Notes under the pieces: model-generated
What the model was told of the DNA's origin: nothing
The model's database searches: none
What the model saw: only the letters and a program-made list of their open reading frames with translations
Part shown: positions 15,108 through 24,890 of the stretch, in pieces
Layout of the letters: each line of letters starts with the position of its first letter
Numbering within the stretch: the stretch's first letter is position 1
Position numbers and translations under genes: made by a program
Assembly: GCF_048820975.1 (NCBI RefSeq)
Contig: NZ_JBMEUF010000001.1
Coordinates: forward strand, 372,001-436,000
DNA: 64,000 nucleotides
Reading direction: 5' to 3'
Source of the DNA: Glaciecola sp048820975
GTDB lineage: Bacteria > Pseudomonadota > Gammaproteobacteria > Enterobacterales > Alteromonadaceae

Positions 15108-15410
15108 GGTGCTCCTAAAATAGAAATAATTCATTTAGCATTTGATACTAAACTAGACCTTGTTTCATCAAAGTTACTTTCAATATTGAGATAAAATTAT
15201 AAACTGCCGGTTTATTAAACGTGTTGTAGGATACATGACTCTCAGTTTCCATAATTTAAAAAAGATTAGGCTGATGGACCCTATGAGGATGTGTAAGCTA
15301 TTAATTTTTATTGATAATATGTTTTTTGCCGATACATAAATGTATACTGCAGTCACTTAGTAGTATCTATATTTACGACCATGGCTAATATCGCTCTAAA
15401 AGGATAAACA

Positions 15411-17612
15411 TTGCTTATGCAGCAGGTGCAGTCTCCGAATTTTCCACACTCATATAATTTCGCGGACTTTAGCGTATTCCCAGACCTTCAGCGTGTTGAA
15501 GTCAATGGTGTTAAGTTAGAATTTGAACCGCTAATTTTTGATTTGTTAATATATTTTTTAAAAAATGATGAGCGCATTGTTAGCCGTCAAGAGTTAGTAG
15601 ATGAAGTTTGGAAGCAAGGTTTTGTTGATGACAACGCAATAAATCGTGCTATTTCGACTTTAAGAAAAAGTTTAAGCAGTACTGAGTTAACTAAACCCGT
15701 TATAAAAACGCATTATAAAAAAGGGTATAGCTTTGAACCAACAGTAATTCCTGTATGGAAAACGAGCACGGACACTGTAACAGCGCAAACGGAACATTCA
15801 GCAGACCCAAATAATAGCGCAGAGGAAAGCGCAACAACTATCTCTCCAAATGATGAAAATTTAGCCAGAAAGATACCACTTAAGCAATTTAAGTTAATAA
15901 GTGCACTGTTGCTCTTAACTGTGCTTATTTATTTGTTGTATGTTTTTTTACCTCTTACTTCACACGATTCAAGTGAAGTAGTTTTTGATTCGTCACAAAA
16001 AACGACCACAAGGCTTGCCAATGCCAAAACAAGCGATATGTTGTTTACCAAAGGTTTAGCCTTATTTCCAATAGTTAGCCCTAATCAACGTTTCGTAGCA
16101 TATTCATATCGCCCTGAAGGTAAAAGTGATTTAAACATTTTTATAAAAGATATGAACAGCGGAACCAACCGCGTAGTGGTTGAGCATGATTACGAAAGTT
16201 TCCCAGTAGCAATCGATAACAAGGGTAATTTGGTTTATCGCTTACTAAAAATGATAGATGGCAGTATAAATTGTGAGCTGTGGTTAAAACCTTTTTCAGC
16301 AACGAGTGAGACTTCAAATCACAATAAGCTATTTAACTGTGAAGGCAATCAAACAATTAGAGGGCAACTACTAAATAATGCCAATACACTCATTTATAGT
16401 AAAACTAATTACCGTGGGAAAATAACTCGAACCGCTATTTTTTCTAGAGACCTAGTTACTCAAGACGAATATCAAATTAGCTCACCCAGTATAACGGGAA
16501 ACGGTGATCAATATCCGGCTGTTTCACCTAACAAGTCTCAAGTAGCTTTTTATAGGGATTCAGGGACAAGTTCGGCTTTATATTTAAGCGATATTGAGGG
16601 GAGCAATCAAGCTTCATTACTTGAGCTAGACTATGTAGTTTCATCTATTGTGTGGAACAAGGATGGTACACAAATAAGCTGGTTGAATATTAAAAATTGG
16701 GAAGTAAATACATTAGATTTAACCACTAAAAATTTAGATGTAGTTAAACTAGACCTAGACAATAAGGTGAATCCGTACATCAGCATTACGATGCTCAGCA
16801 AATCACGTTTTGTATTTGCTTCTAAGTATTTAGATCACGATATAGTATCTGTTAACTTCAGTGATACTGATGCCACATTAACACCATTATTAAATTCTTT
16901 TAGCGATGAAATGCTTTACATTCCTTTAAATGATGAGGGGCGGGGTGTTTATCTTGAATCTAATAACAAGTATCAAATATGGCTTAAAGATGGCAGCAAA
17001 AGAAAGAAAGTAAGAGATATTTCTGCAGAGAATAAAGTATCGCTTGCGTTGTCACCCTCAAAAGATGCATTTTTAGTTACGACTTCAAACACTATTACAA
17101 TTTATAACAGCAATAGTTTAGATATAGCCGGCGAATTTACATTTGAAAATAAAATTAAAAGCGTGGATTGGTTAAATAACGATACGCTTATTTTTTTAAA
17201 CGATGATGACGGGGTATTTAAACCAAGCTTATATTCAATTAAAGACCGCACCACAAGTTTGTTTAAAGATATGAAAGCTAAACGTTTAAGCCTTGCTGGT
17301 AATAAATACATTGCAATAGAAGACTTAAACAGTAAATTACTTATTTTAGATTTTGCGGGTAACTTACAATTTTCAATTCCGTTAGAGAATTCTGAGGGCA
17401 CAACTTGGGTTGCAAATAGCGAGAGTTTATTTTTTAAGAAGAATATTACCCAGTTGTGGCAACAGTCTTTTACTAGCAGTGAATCAAAGTTGGTGTTCGA
17501 CTTTGGCGCGGTAGGGGTGTTAGTGCTTCAAATGCACCCAAACAACGAAAGCGTAATTGTGACTACCTCGAAATTCTCAGGTAATACACTTTTTAACGTT
17601 AATATAGAATAA
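15411..17612 (+). CDS. CadC/ToxR-like membrane regulator with beta-propeller
   Basis: A 733-residue inner-membrane transcription factor. Residues ~15-105 form an OmpR-type winged helix (SRQELVDEVWKQGFVDDNAI then ISTLRKSLSS), one membrane helix lies at ~160-182 (LISALLLLTVLIYLLYVFLP), and the rest is a predicted periplasmic WD40/TolB-like propeller with repeated SPN/SPS turns. Members of this architecture sense envelope signals directly. The start is TTG 15411 (GGA six bases upstream) or ATG 15417. A small secreted protein follows on the same strand and could be a target or partner. Confidence 0.88.
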   Translation: MLMQQVQSPNFPHSYNFADFSVFPDLQRVEVNGVKLEFEPLIFDLLIYFLKNDERIVSRQELVDEVWKQGFVDDNAINRAISTLRKSLSSTELTKPVIKTHYKKGYSFEPTVIPVWKTSTDTVTAQTEHSADPNNSAEESATTISPNDENLARKIPLKQFKLISALLLLTVLIYLLYVFLPLTSHDSSEVVFDSSQKTTTRLANAKTSDMLFTKGLALFPIVSPNQRFVAYSYRPEGKSDLNIFIKDMNSGTNRVVVEHDYESFPVAIDNKGNLVYRLLKMIDGSINCELWLKPFSATSETSNHNKLFNCEGNQTIRGQLLNNANTLIYSKTNYRGKITRTAIFSRDLVTQDEYQISSPSITGNGDQYPAVSPNKSQVAFYRDSGTSSALYLSDIEGSNQASLLELDYVVSSIVWNKDGTQISWLNIKNWEVNTLDLTTKNLDVVKLDLDNKVNPYISITMLSKSRFVFASKYLDHDIVSVNFSDTDATLTPLLNSFSDEMLYIPLNDEGRGVYLESNNKYQIWLKDGSKRKKVRDISAENKVSLALSPSKDAFLVTTSNTITIYNSNSLDIAGEFTFENKIKSVDWLNNDTLIFLNDDDGVFKPSLYSIKDRTTSLFKDMKAKRLSLAGNKYIAIEDLNSKLLILDFAGNLQFSIPLENSEGTTWVANSESLFFKKNITQLWQQSFTSSESKLVFDFGAVGVLVLQMHPNNESVIVTTSKFSGNTLFNVNIE

Positions 17613-17619
17613 TTAGTGG

Positions 17620-17641
17620 CCATAAGGTTTCCATAAGGTTT
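17620..17641. repeat. Tandem 11-bp repeat
   Basis: CCATAAGGTTT occurs twice head to tail. The second copy also forms a small hairpin with AAACCTT just downstream (17648-17655), followed by TAAAA. It could be a weak terminator for the regulator gene or an operator for the secreted-protein gene at 17821. Confidence 0.6.
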
Positions 17642-17820
17642 GCCAAAAAACCTTTAAAATCAGAATGTTGAATTTTTTCAGCAAGCTAAATTCTTATAAT
17701 TGAAAACCTAATACTTTCATAAGCGACTTAAGTCACTCCCCAGGCTAATCTTGTTTCCGAGTTCAGGCAGTCACCTGACTTTTAAAATTATTTATTTATA
17801 TTTATTAAGGAAACATCAAA

Positions 17821-18255
17821 ATGAAAAAGTTAACTATCGCTATTTGTGTTGCAGCTCTTACTCTTCCTCTATCTATTAATGCACAAGAGAAAAGTTCTAA
17901 TAATATTATAAGGGACGTAGCAAATGCAGAGCGTAATTTCTATAAAGCTTATAACAAGCTAAATTCTGAAGGTCGTTTTCATATAATTTGTAAGAAAGAA
18001 GCAGCAACGGGTTCTAGAATTGCTCCACAAGTTTGCCGTTCTAAGGCCGTTAGAAAATTAGTTAGCAAAATAAACAAGAGTAAAATGCGCACTGGATTGG
18101 CCTTCGTGCATGCTGATGCCAAAAATAAGCTTCAACAAGCGCAAGTAGATACGCTAGCACATATTGAAAAGGTAGTAGGAGAGAACCCTAGTTTAGTAGA
18201 CATGTTAGTTGACCTTAGTAACGCAAAAGCGCAACAACTAGCCAAAAAAAGTTAA
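17821..18255 (+). CDS. Small secreted protein of unknown function
   Basis: A 144-residue protein with a clear signal peptide (MKKLTIAICVAALTLPLSINA, cleavage after Ala21), so periplasmic or secreted. The mature part is basic and helical and has a two-cysteine segment (ICKKEAATGSRIAPQVCRSK) that probably forms a disulfide loop; similar Cys-Lys-Glu...TGSRI...Cys segments are common in secreted alteromonad proteins by my recall. ATG follows AAGGAAACATCAAA. It is preceded by the tandem repeat and a TCAGG/CCTGA inverted repeat at ~17764-17779. Confidence 0.75.
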   Translation: MKKLTIAICVAALTLPLSINAQEKSSNNIIRDVANAERNFYKAYNKLNSEGRFHIICKKEAATGSRIAPQVCRSKAVRKLVSKINKSKMRTGLAFVHADAKNKLQQAQVDTLAHIEKVVGENPSLVDMLVDLSNAKAQQLAKKS

Positions 18256-18574
18256 ATATGTAAGTAAAGTAGGTGTCGTAACTCTTGCACGCGATTAACG
18301 TTCTAACTAAGCATAATCGCGCTGTACTTTACAAATGTTGTATAAATGTTGTTTTAAAATAGGCATGTACGAATCTCACAGTGAGCAAGCAAATTTTTCA
18401 CACTTAATTTATATGGGATTATTTCAATAAGCGTTGTAATTACATATAAATTTAATATAAACAATGGCTTACACTTTATTTTGCATGTATTAAGAGCTTG
18501 GCTTTGCTTTTGCTTTATCTCCTAATAAGTTTTTCTGAATTGCAGAATTAAATTCCCAAAAGGAGAGTATAACA
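18256..18574. other. 319-bp gene-free stretch with nested inverted repeats
   Basis: No ORF is supported here. GTAAAGTA (18264-18271) pairs with TACTTTAC (18325-18332), and inside it GCGATTA (18291-18297) pairs perfectly with TAATCGC (18314-18320), giving a cloverleaf-like or long-hairpin element. No U-run follows. The remaining ~240 bases are AT-rich and probably carry the promoter of the dehydrogenase gene. Confidence 0.6.
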
Positions 18575-19957
18575 GTGGATAACACCGCAAAAACAATTAA
18601 CCCATTTACTGAAGAAACCCTAAACACTTATAACTTATTAAGTGAACAAGAGGCCCAGAATGCCGTTGAAAATGCGCATACTTGTTTTGAGTCGTGGAAG
18701 CTTAAAACAGTAAAAGAGCGCGGCAAACTGGCGTTTAAATTTGCCGATATACTTGAAGAGAATAAAGAGGAACTTGCTCAGCTAATGACCGATGAAATGG
18801 GCAAGGTTAAAACGCAAGGTTTCCAAGAAGTTGAACTTTGCGCCGCTATTTGTAGATACACAGCAGAACAAGCTGAGTCAATGCTTGCTGATGAAGAGCG
18901 TGAATTTGACGGCGGTAAGGCAATAGTGAGCTATCAACCTATTGGCGTAATATTAGGTATTCAACCTTGGAATTTCCCGCTTTATCAGGTTATTCGATAC
19001 AGTATTACTAATCTAATGGCCGGTAATACCACTATTTTAAAACATGCGGCAAACGTGTTTGGAATGGCTCAAAAAATTGAAGAAATGTATTTAGAGGCAG
19101 GATTTCCTAAATACAGTTACCAGTCATTAATCATTGACGGGGAAACCGCTAGTAGCTTAATTGAGCACGATAAAGTACGCGGCGTAACATTCACCGGAAG
19201 CGATGGTGTGGGTAAAAAGGTTGCTGAAAACGCAGCGAAGCTTTCGAAAAAAACGGTTCTAGAATTAGGCAGTAACGATGCTTACCTAGTACTTGATGAT
19301 GCCGACATCCCATTAGCTGTAGAAGCTTGCGTACAAGGCCGTGTTATAAACAATGGTGAAACCTGTGTTTCAGCTAAACGTTTCATTGTGACTGAAAAAA
19401 ATTACGATAAGTTTAAATCACAGTTCACCCATGCCATGTGCAAACTTACTATGGGTGATCCAAATGATGAAAACACTGACTTGGGGCCTATGGCGCGTGA
19501 AGACTTGCGTGATAAAATTCACGAGCAGGTATCTGATTCTATTGTTGCTGGCGCAACAGCGGTACTTGGCTGTGAAATCCCTAGCAGGGAGGGTTTTTTC
19601 TACCCACCGTCAATATTGGAAAACGTTACGCCAAACATGCCCGCTTATGATGACGAGTTGTTTGGCCCTGTTGCTAGCTTGATCAAGGTTAAAGACGACG
19701 AAGAGGCGATGCAGGTTGCGAACGATTCAAGATACGGACTTGGTGGCGGTATATTTTCAAAGGACGTTGAGAAAGCAACTGAACTCGCGCTTAAACATTT
19801 TGACACAGGAATGGTAAATATTAATGGATATGGCTTAGCTCAGCCGAACTTGCCATTCGGTGGTGTTAAAGATAGTGGATATGGCCGAGAGCACGGTGGT
19901 TTCGGCATTCGTGAATTTGTGAATGTGAAATCAGTGATGATAACTGAAAAAAGTTAA
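18575..19957 (+). CDS. sad: Succinate-semialdehyde dehydrogenase, Sad/YneI type
   Basis: An aldehyde dehydrogenase (460 residues) close to E. coli Sad (YneI), which oxidises succinic semialdehyde to succinate. Visible: GVILGIQPWNFPLYQVIR cofactor/substrate region, VTFTGSDGVGKK, the general-base Glu in VLELGSNDAY, the catalytic Cys in NNGETCVSAKRF, and LPFGGVKDSGYGREHGGFG near the C-terminus. The start is a GTG with AAAGGAGAGTATAACA upstream. Exact aldehyde not proven. Followed by a good terminator. Confidence 0.85.
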   Translation: MDNTAKTINPFTEETLNTYNLLSEQEAQNAVENAHTCFESWKLKTVKERGKLAFKFADILEENKEELAQLMTDEMGKVKTQGFQEVELCAAICRYTAEQAESMLADEEREFDGGKAIVSYQPIGVILGIQPWNFPLYQVIRYSITNLMAGNTTILKHAANVFGMAQKIEEMYLEAGFPKYSYQSLIIDGETASSLIEHDKVRGVTFTGSDGVGKKVAENAAKLSKKTVLELGSNDAYLVLDDADIPLAVEACVQGRVINNGETCVSAKRFIVTEKNYDKFKSQFTHAMCKLTMGDPNDENTDLGPMAREDLRDKIHEQVSDSIVAGATAVLGCEIPSREGFFYPPSILENVTPNMPAYDDELFGPVASLIKVKDDEEAMQVANDSRYGLGGGIFSKDVEKATELALKHFDTGMVNINGYGLAQPNLPFGGVKDSGYGREHGGFGIREFVNVKSVMITEKS

Positions 19958-19982
19958 CAGTTACGTTTGCTAGTAAAATGAT

Positions 19983-20019
19983 AAAAAGCGTCACTTCCTT
20001 TGGATGTGCCGCTTTTTTT
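19983..20019 (+). terminator. Rho-independent terminator of the dehydrogenase gene
   Basis: AAAAAGCG ... CGCTTTTTTT, with additional pairs (CAC/GTG) inside and a run of T after the stem, 25 bases after the dehydrogenase stop codon. Confidence 0.8.
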
Positions 20020-20034
20020 ATGGGTGTTTATAAA

Positions 20035-20799
20035 CTACCATTTCTTTTTAGGTGCAAATAAGTCATCTAAATCTTCATTCTCTTTTTGTTTTTCTTCCAT
20101 GAGCTTTTGCAAGTTTTGATCTTTTACATTGCTTTCCAAACCCGCTCTAAAAGTTTCTAGTTCAGCTTTTTTCTGGGTAGTGAACTCATTTTGGGGCCTA
20201 TGTTTCTCAAGGGCAATAATCGCTTTTTCTACATACTGGCGGGCAGAGCCTGCCATGTTAGTACTAAGAGCGTCATTCGCACGTTTGTGAAGAGTTTCAA
20301 CATTGACTCTAAGTTGTAGACTTTCAAGTGCTTTATCTTGTTGTGTAAAAAGTTTAGATGAAACATTACCTTTTGAATTTTCAGAACGCAGTATTTGGCG
20401 CAGTTTTTTGACTGCCTGGATGTACTTAATAATTACTTTATCTGAACTAGGTAAGGTGAAATTATTTTGATCAGGCACGGCTTGGTCTAGGTCTATTTTT
20501 TTTATAGCCTGTTTTACGGTTTCAATTTTGCTGACTAAATCTTGAGAGGGGTTATGTTCATTAATAGCGATTAAACAATTTAATGAACGTTTTCTTAATA
20601 TAGCAATAAGAACCTGTGAAACAGGCATCTGAGAAGCGGCAACAACAGCTTCTTCTGTTTCTTCGAAAACAGTTCGATGTTTACTAATTTCCTCGCGTTT
20701 TTCGGATGCTTTTTTTTCATTGTGTTGCTGAATTGCGGTGGCTGTAATGCCACACACTATTAAAACAGCAATTAAGATAATGATAATCGTATAGGTCAT
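20035..20799 (-). CDS. Single-helix membrane protein with coiled coils
   Basis: A 254-residue protein with one N-terminal membrane helix (MTYTIIIILIAVLIVCGITA) and a long, charged, largely helical cytoplasmic part with coiled-coil character (residues ~25-60, 150-245). It ends in DLDDLFAPKKKW. Function unknown. It lies directly downstream of an orphan histidine-kinase gene (62 bp) in the same direction, so a shared operon is likely. Confidence 0.75.
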   Translation of the reverse strand: MTYTIIIILIAVLIVCGITATAIQQHNEKKASEKREEISKHRTVFEETEEAVVAASQMPVSQVLIAILRKRSLNCLIAINEHNPSQDLVSKIETVKQAIKKIDLDQAVPDQNNFTLPSSDKVIIKYIQAVKKLRQILRSENSKGNVSSKLFTQQDKALESLQLRVNVETLHKRANDALSTNMAGSARQYVEKAIIALEKHRPQNEFTTQKKAELETFRAGLESNVKDQNLQKLMEEKQKENEDLDDLFAPKKKW

Positions 20800-20861
20800 T
20801 TTTTGTCTCGGTGCTCTTTATTCCATTAAGTTATTCCATAAAGCGGCTAATATACTACATG

Positions 20862-21575
20862 TTAGGGTAAAACTAGTTCAAAAATACTGCCCCCGGTGCT
20901 ATCGTCGTTAGCCAATTTTATGAAACCTCTTTTGTCAGCGTTTCTATGTGTTTGGGCAATCAAGCGTGCAAAATATAATCCTAATCCTGTTCTGCCTTCT
21001 GAAATGCAAAAGTTGTCTAAGTTTACTTTAGACATATCTAGCATTTCTTTTGGATAGCCATTGCCGTCATCTTTCACAATTATGTGCAATTGTTCATCTT
21101 CTACGTATGCCGACAACGATATGTAGTTACCGCCGTAGCGTATAGCGTTAATTAATACATCATGAATTAACAAGTAAGAGAGCTCTTTATCCAAATACCA
21201 ATTCAGATCTTCATCGACTTGCACGTTAATCGTAAGGTCTTTTTGCTTTGTATAAATTAAATTTGATGCCACCACTTCTTCTAACAAATCATTTATAAAG
21301 CATTCGTCTATATTAATTGGTAGAGCATCTATTTCTGAACGATATAATGACAGAATCTGCACTAAGGTAGTATTCATTCTGCTGGCTTCGTAATGAACGC
21401 TATTGACCTTGTTGCGTGCGTCTTCACTATTTTGTGGAATAGTGTCTGACAACTGCTCAATAGATTGCATCAATAGGCTTAAGGAGTTTTTCATATCATG
21501 AATGGCCACAGCAATGACCGAAGAAAAATCAAACTTATCTTTAATTAATGGCTTATTTTCAGCGTTTTCACTCAT
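20862..21575 (-). CDS. Soluble histidine kinase lacking a sensor domain
   Basis: A 237-residue histidine kinase with no membrane helix and no PAS/HAMP domain. The H box is AIHDMKNSLSLL (His26), the N box DVLINAIRYG, G1 VKDDGNGYP and G2 GRTGLGLYFA, with an intact ATPase domain. Input must come through another protein. No response regulator is adjacent; the REC-TPR protein at 6207-7856 is a candidate partner, since such kinases and REC-TPR regulators often occur together. Confidence 0.9.
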   Translation of the reverse strand: MSENAENKPLIKDKFDFSSVIAVAIHDMKNSLSLLMQSIEQLSDTIPQNSEDARNKVNSVHYEASRMNTTLVQILSLYRSEIDALPINIDECFINDLLEEVVASNLIYTKQKDLTINVQVDEDLNWYLDKELSYLLIHDVLINAIRYGGNYISLSAYVEDEQLHIIVKDDGNGYPKEMLDMSKVNLDNFCISEGRTGLGLYFARLIAQTHRNADKRGFIKLANDDSTGGSIFELVLP

Positions 21576-21772
21576 GAAATTGTATGCCTTTACCTTATGG
21601 CTTTATGCGCTAAGTTAGCGATGCGCAAATTTAATATGCAAAAATAAACGTTTTTCGGTATCATTTGAACACAATTTGATATTTACTTATCGGCCATTCT
21701 TCCAATCTATTTAACACATTATGAATACGTGAACGTATTTCTAAGGGCTCTGCTCAACATTTAAGGGAATCA

Positions 21773-22747
21773 ATGAAACTACAGCAATTAAGATATATAG
21801 TGGAAGTGCTCAATAATAATCTCAACGTGTCTGCCACTGCTGAGAATTTATATACTTCTCAACCAGGTATTAGTAAGCAAGTAAGGATGCTTGAAGACGA
21901 ACTTGGTATTCAAATATTTGGACGAAGCGGTAAGCATCTGACCCACGTAACAGAAGCTGGGAAAGAGGTGATTAATATATCTCGCGAAATTCTAGCGAAG
22001 GTTGAGAGCATTAAAGCGGTTGCGCGTGAGCATACATTGCCTGACCAAGGTAAGTTAAATATTGCTACTACACATACTCAAGCACGTTATGCCCTTCCTG
22101 ACGTTATTCAGGGTTTTATGAGTAAATACCCTAAAGTATCCCTACATATGCATCAAGGAACGCCTTCGCAGATTAGCGATCTTGCTGCAAAAGGAGAGGC
22201 TGATTTCGCTATAGCAACGGAGTCGCTACATTTATACAATGATTTAGTCATGCTGCCCTGTTATCACTGGAATCGCTCTGTGATTGTGAATAAATCGCAT
22301 CCTTTAGCGAAAAAATTAAACCTTACTATTCAAGACATAGCTAAATATTCATTAGTTACTTACGTATTTGGATTTACTGGCCGCTCTGAATTAGACCGAG
22401 CATTTAACGAAGCAGGTCTTGAACCTAAAATTGTGTTTACCGCAACCGACGCTGATGTAATTAAAACGTATGTAAGGCTTGGTGTAGGAGTAGGTGTTAT
22501 TGCATCAATGGCAGTAGATGAAGAGCTTGATTCTGATCTTGTGAAAATTGACGCGAGCCATTTGTTTGATTATAGCACCACTAAAATAGGCTTTAGAAAA
22601 GGCTCATTTTTACGTAACTACATGTATGAATTTATTGAGCGTTTTGCCCCTCATTTAACGAAAGAGGTTGTTGAGCGAGCAATGATGCAAAAGAATAACG
22701 ATGATGTAGAAAAGATGTTTAAAGATTTAACCTTACCGGTTAAGTAA
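21773..22747 (+). CDS. cysB: Cysteine regulon activator CysB
   Basis: A LysR-type activator of sulfate assimilation and cysteine biosynthesis genes, responding to N-acetylserine. 324 residues, exactly the family length. The N-terminus MKLQQLRYIVEVLNNNLNVS and TSQPGISKQVRMLEDELGIQ match CysB closely, as do ATTHTQARYALP and GTPSQISDLAAKGEADFAIA, which form the inducer site. ATG follows TAAGGGAATCA. Divergent from the histidine-kinase gene. Confidence 0.96.
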   Translation: MKLQQLRYIVEVLNNNLNVSATAENLYTSQPGISKQVRMLEDELGIQIFGRSGKHLTHVTEAGKEVINISREILAKVESIKAVAREHTLPDQGKLNIATTHTQARYALPDVIQGFMSKYPKVSLHMHQGTPSQISDLAAKGEADFAIATESLHLYNDLVMLPCYHWNRSVIVNKSHPLAKKLNLTIQDIAKYSLVTYVFGFTGRSELDRAFNEAGLEPKIVFTATDADVIKTYVRLGVGVGVIASMAVDEELDSDLVKIDASHLFDYSTTKIGFRKGSFLRNYMYEFIERFAPHLTKEVVERAMMQKNNDDVEKMFKDLTLPVK

Positions 22748-22758
22748 GCTATTAGTTA

Positions 22759-24132
22759 TTAGCACTCTATTATATTAACAGCTAGGCCGCCACGTGCGGT
22801 CTCTTTGTATTTAGTTTTCATATCGTTACCTGTATCGCGCATAGTTTTAATGACTTTATCTAAGGATACTTTGTGATTACCAGTGCCGCGCAGTGCTAAC
22901 CTAGATGCATTAATGGCCTTTATAGCGCCCATTGCATTGCGCTCTATGCAAGGTACTTGTACCAAACCACCAACCGGATCACAGGTCAAACCTAAGTTAT
23001 GCTCCATTCCAATTTCAGCAGCATTTTCAACTGACTGAACCGAGCCACCAATTATTTCAGTGAGCGCACCTGCAGCCATACTACAAGCTACGCCTACCTC
23101 GCCTTGGCAACCCACTTCAGCTCCTGAAATAGACGCATTTTTCTTATACAAGATACCAATAGCGGCAGCGGTGAGTAAAAATCGACAGGCGCTGTCATCG
23201 CTCATGGGTTTTATAAATTTATGATAATACGCCATTACGGCAGGAATAATACCTGCTGCGCCATTTGTAGGAGCCGTTACCACCCGCCCTCCGGCAGCAT
23301 TTTCTTCATTAACTGCTAGGGCGTACATATTTATCCAATCCATCACTAGCATAGGGTCGTTACTTTTTTCGTTTTCAAGCCGGGCTAATAGAGCCGGGGC
23401 ACGGCGATGGACTTTTAAACCGCCAGGCAAAATGCCTTCGGTATTGCAGCCTTTATCTATACACTGAAGCATAACTTGCCAAATATGTAATAATTTAGCG
23501 CGTATGTCAGATTCCGGCATAAATACCGATTCATTCTTCAGCATTAAGCTACTAATGCGAAAGTTGTTTTCTTTGCAAATATCTAAAAGTTGATTAGCAG
23601 AAGAGAAAGGAAAGGGGATATGGGTATCTGCTGCGTTAATTTGTTCTGCTTTGTGCGCATCAAATTCACTCTCTTCAACAATAAAACCGCCGCCAATAGA
23701 ATAGTAGGTGCTACTGCAAATTTCTTGGCCATTATTAAATGCACTTAAGCGCATTCCGTTGGCATGTTTGGCGAGTGTTTTTCTGCGATGGAATACAATG
23801 GCACCTTGCTTCGGGAATTGAATAGTATGTGACTGCAACACCGCTAAACTAGCGCTGTTTTCAACTTGCGCCAGCATTGTATCAATTTGCTGTACATCAA
23901 TGGTTTCGGGCGAATAACCCAGTAAACCCAGAATAACCGCTTTCCCTGTTCCGTGGCCTTTGCCCGTTTGCCCTAATGAACCAAATAATTCGGTGGTGAT
24001 ATGTGTAACATTTGATAATAGGCCGTTATCAGACAGCTGCTTTGCAAATATGCTAGCTGCGCGCATAGGGCCAACGGTATGCGAACTAGAAGGGCCTATA
24101 CCCACTTTAAACATATCAAAAACACTGATCAT
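22759..24132 (-). CDS. sdaA: L-serine ammonia-lyase
   Basis: Deaminates L-serine to pyruvate and ammonia using a [4Fe-4S] cluster. 457 residues from the ATG at 24132 (AGGA upstream); E. coli SdaA has 454. Start MISVFDMFKVGIGPSSSHTV is diagnostic of the family, and cluster/active-site cysteines appear in GAEVGCQGEVGVACSMAAGA and LTCDPVGGLVQVPCIERN. It completes the conserved pabB-nudL-sdaA order known from E. coli. Confidence 0.95.
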   Translation of the reverse strand: MISVFDMFKVGIGPSSSHTVGPMRAASIFAKQLSDNGLLSNVTHITTELFGSLGQTGKGHGTGKAVILGLLGYSPETIDVQQIDTMLAQVENSASLAVLQSHTIQFPKQGAIVFHRRKTLAKHANGMRLSAFNNGQEICSSTYYSIGGGFIVEESEFDAHKAEQINAADTHIPFPFSSANQLLDICKENNFRISSLMLKNESVFMPESDIRAKLLHIWQVMLQCIDKGCNTEGILPGGLKVHRRAPALLARLENEKSNDPMLVMDWINMYALAVNEENAAGGRVVTAPTNGAAGIIPAVMAYYHKFIKPMSDDSACRFLLTAAAIGILYKKNASISGAEVGCQGEVGVACSMAAGALTEIIGGSVQSVENAAEIGMEHNLGLTCDPVGGLVQVPCIERNAMGAIKAINASRLALRGTGNHKVSLDKVIKTMRDTGNDMKTKYKETARGGLAVNIIEC

Positions 24133-24287
24133 AATTATTCCTATTGTTATATGTGTGGAGTGTTGCACAATTCAAAGGTAAAACAAGTGATAAATGCTAA
24201 TTAGTAGTATTAGAAATGTTAATCTAATGTAATTTAAAGTTCGTAGCTTGAGTTTGCAAACTATGCGTTTTTTTATATTAAATACGG

Positions 24288-24878
24288 CTAAGAATTAGCG
24301 CGTATATGATCGCGTAAAAGCGCCAACATTCCTGCAGTAGCGCCCCATATCATGCGGTTTTGATAAGGAATAAAGTGTACAGGAAATCGACCTTTAGCGT
24401 TTTCTACCATTTCGGTATAGTAATGCTTTTTATCCATGAGATAATTTAAGGGAACATGAAACACACTAGCAACCTCATTAGCATCTAATTGCAGATCACT
24501 ATGCAGATTAAGTGCTTGGTCGTATACGCTTAAAATGGGAGTGACGGCAAAGCCACTTATGGTTCTATAGGTACCTAACTGACCAAGTAATCGCAAATGT
24601 TCGGTATTAAGCCCAATTTCTTCCTCAGCCTCACGATATGCTGTATGCACCAAACTTTCATCTTCAAGTTCTGCCTTACCACCAGGGAAACTAATTTGGC
24701 CTGCATGATGTTTTAAATGGCTGGCGCGCTCAGTAAATAAAACATGCAATTTATTTTGGTGTAAATACAAACAAATTAACACCGCTGCTGGCCGGTTCGC
24801 CTCAATAAATGCTTCATTGGCCCCAATAGGGGTTTTCCAAGTTTGGCTAAATGCGCGTATAAAATCAGCTTCGGTCAT
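24288..24878 (-). CDS. nudL: CoA pyrophosphatase, Nudix hydrolase NudL
   Basis: A Nudix hydrolase of the NudL/YeaB group, which cleaves CoA and acyl-CoAs to phosphopantetheine derivatives and 3',5'-ADP. 196 residues. The Nudix box is complete (GGKAELEDESLVHTAYREAE, ending EEIG), preceded by the subfamily motif LLF-TERASHLKHHAGQISFPGG (here VLFTERASHLKHHAGQISFP). 12 bp downstream of pabB, so probably one operon. Confidence 0.93.
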   Translation of the reverse strand: MTEADFIRAFSQTWKTPIGANEAFIEANRPAAVLICLYLHQNKLHVLFTERASHLKHHAGQISFPGGKAELEDESLVHTAYREAEEEIGLNTEHLRLLGQLGTYRTISGFAVTPILSVYDQALNLHSDLQLDANEVASVFHVPLNYLMDKKHYYTEMVENAKGRFPVHFIPYQNRMIWGATAGMLALLRDHIRANS

Positions 24879-24890
24879 GTGGTCACTTTA

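Noticed and set aside
17620..17641. Start of a CRISPR or satellite repeat
   Set aside because: There are only two adjacent 11-bp copies, no spacers and no cas genes.
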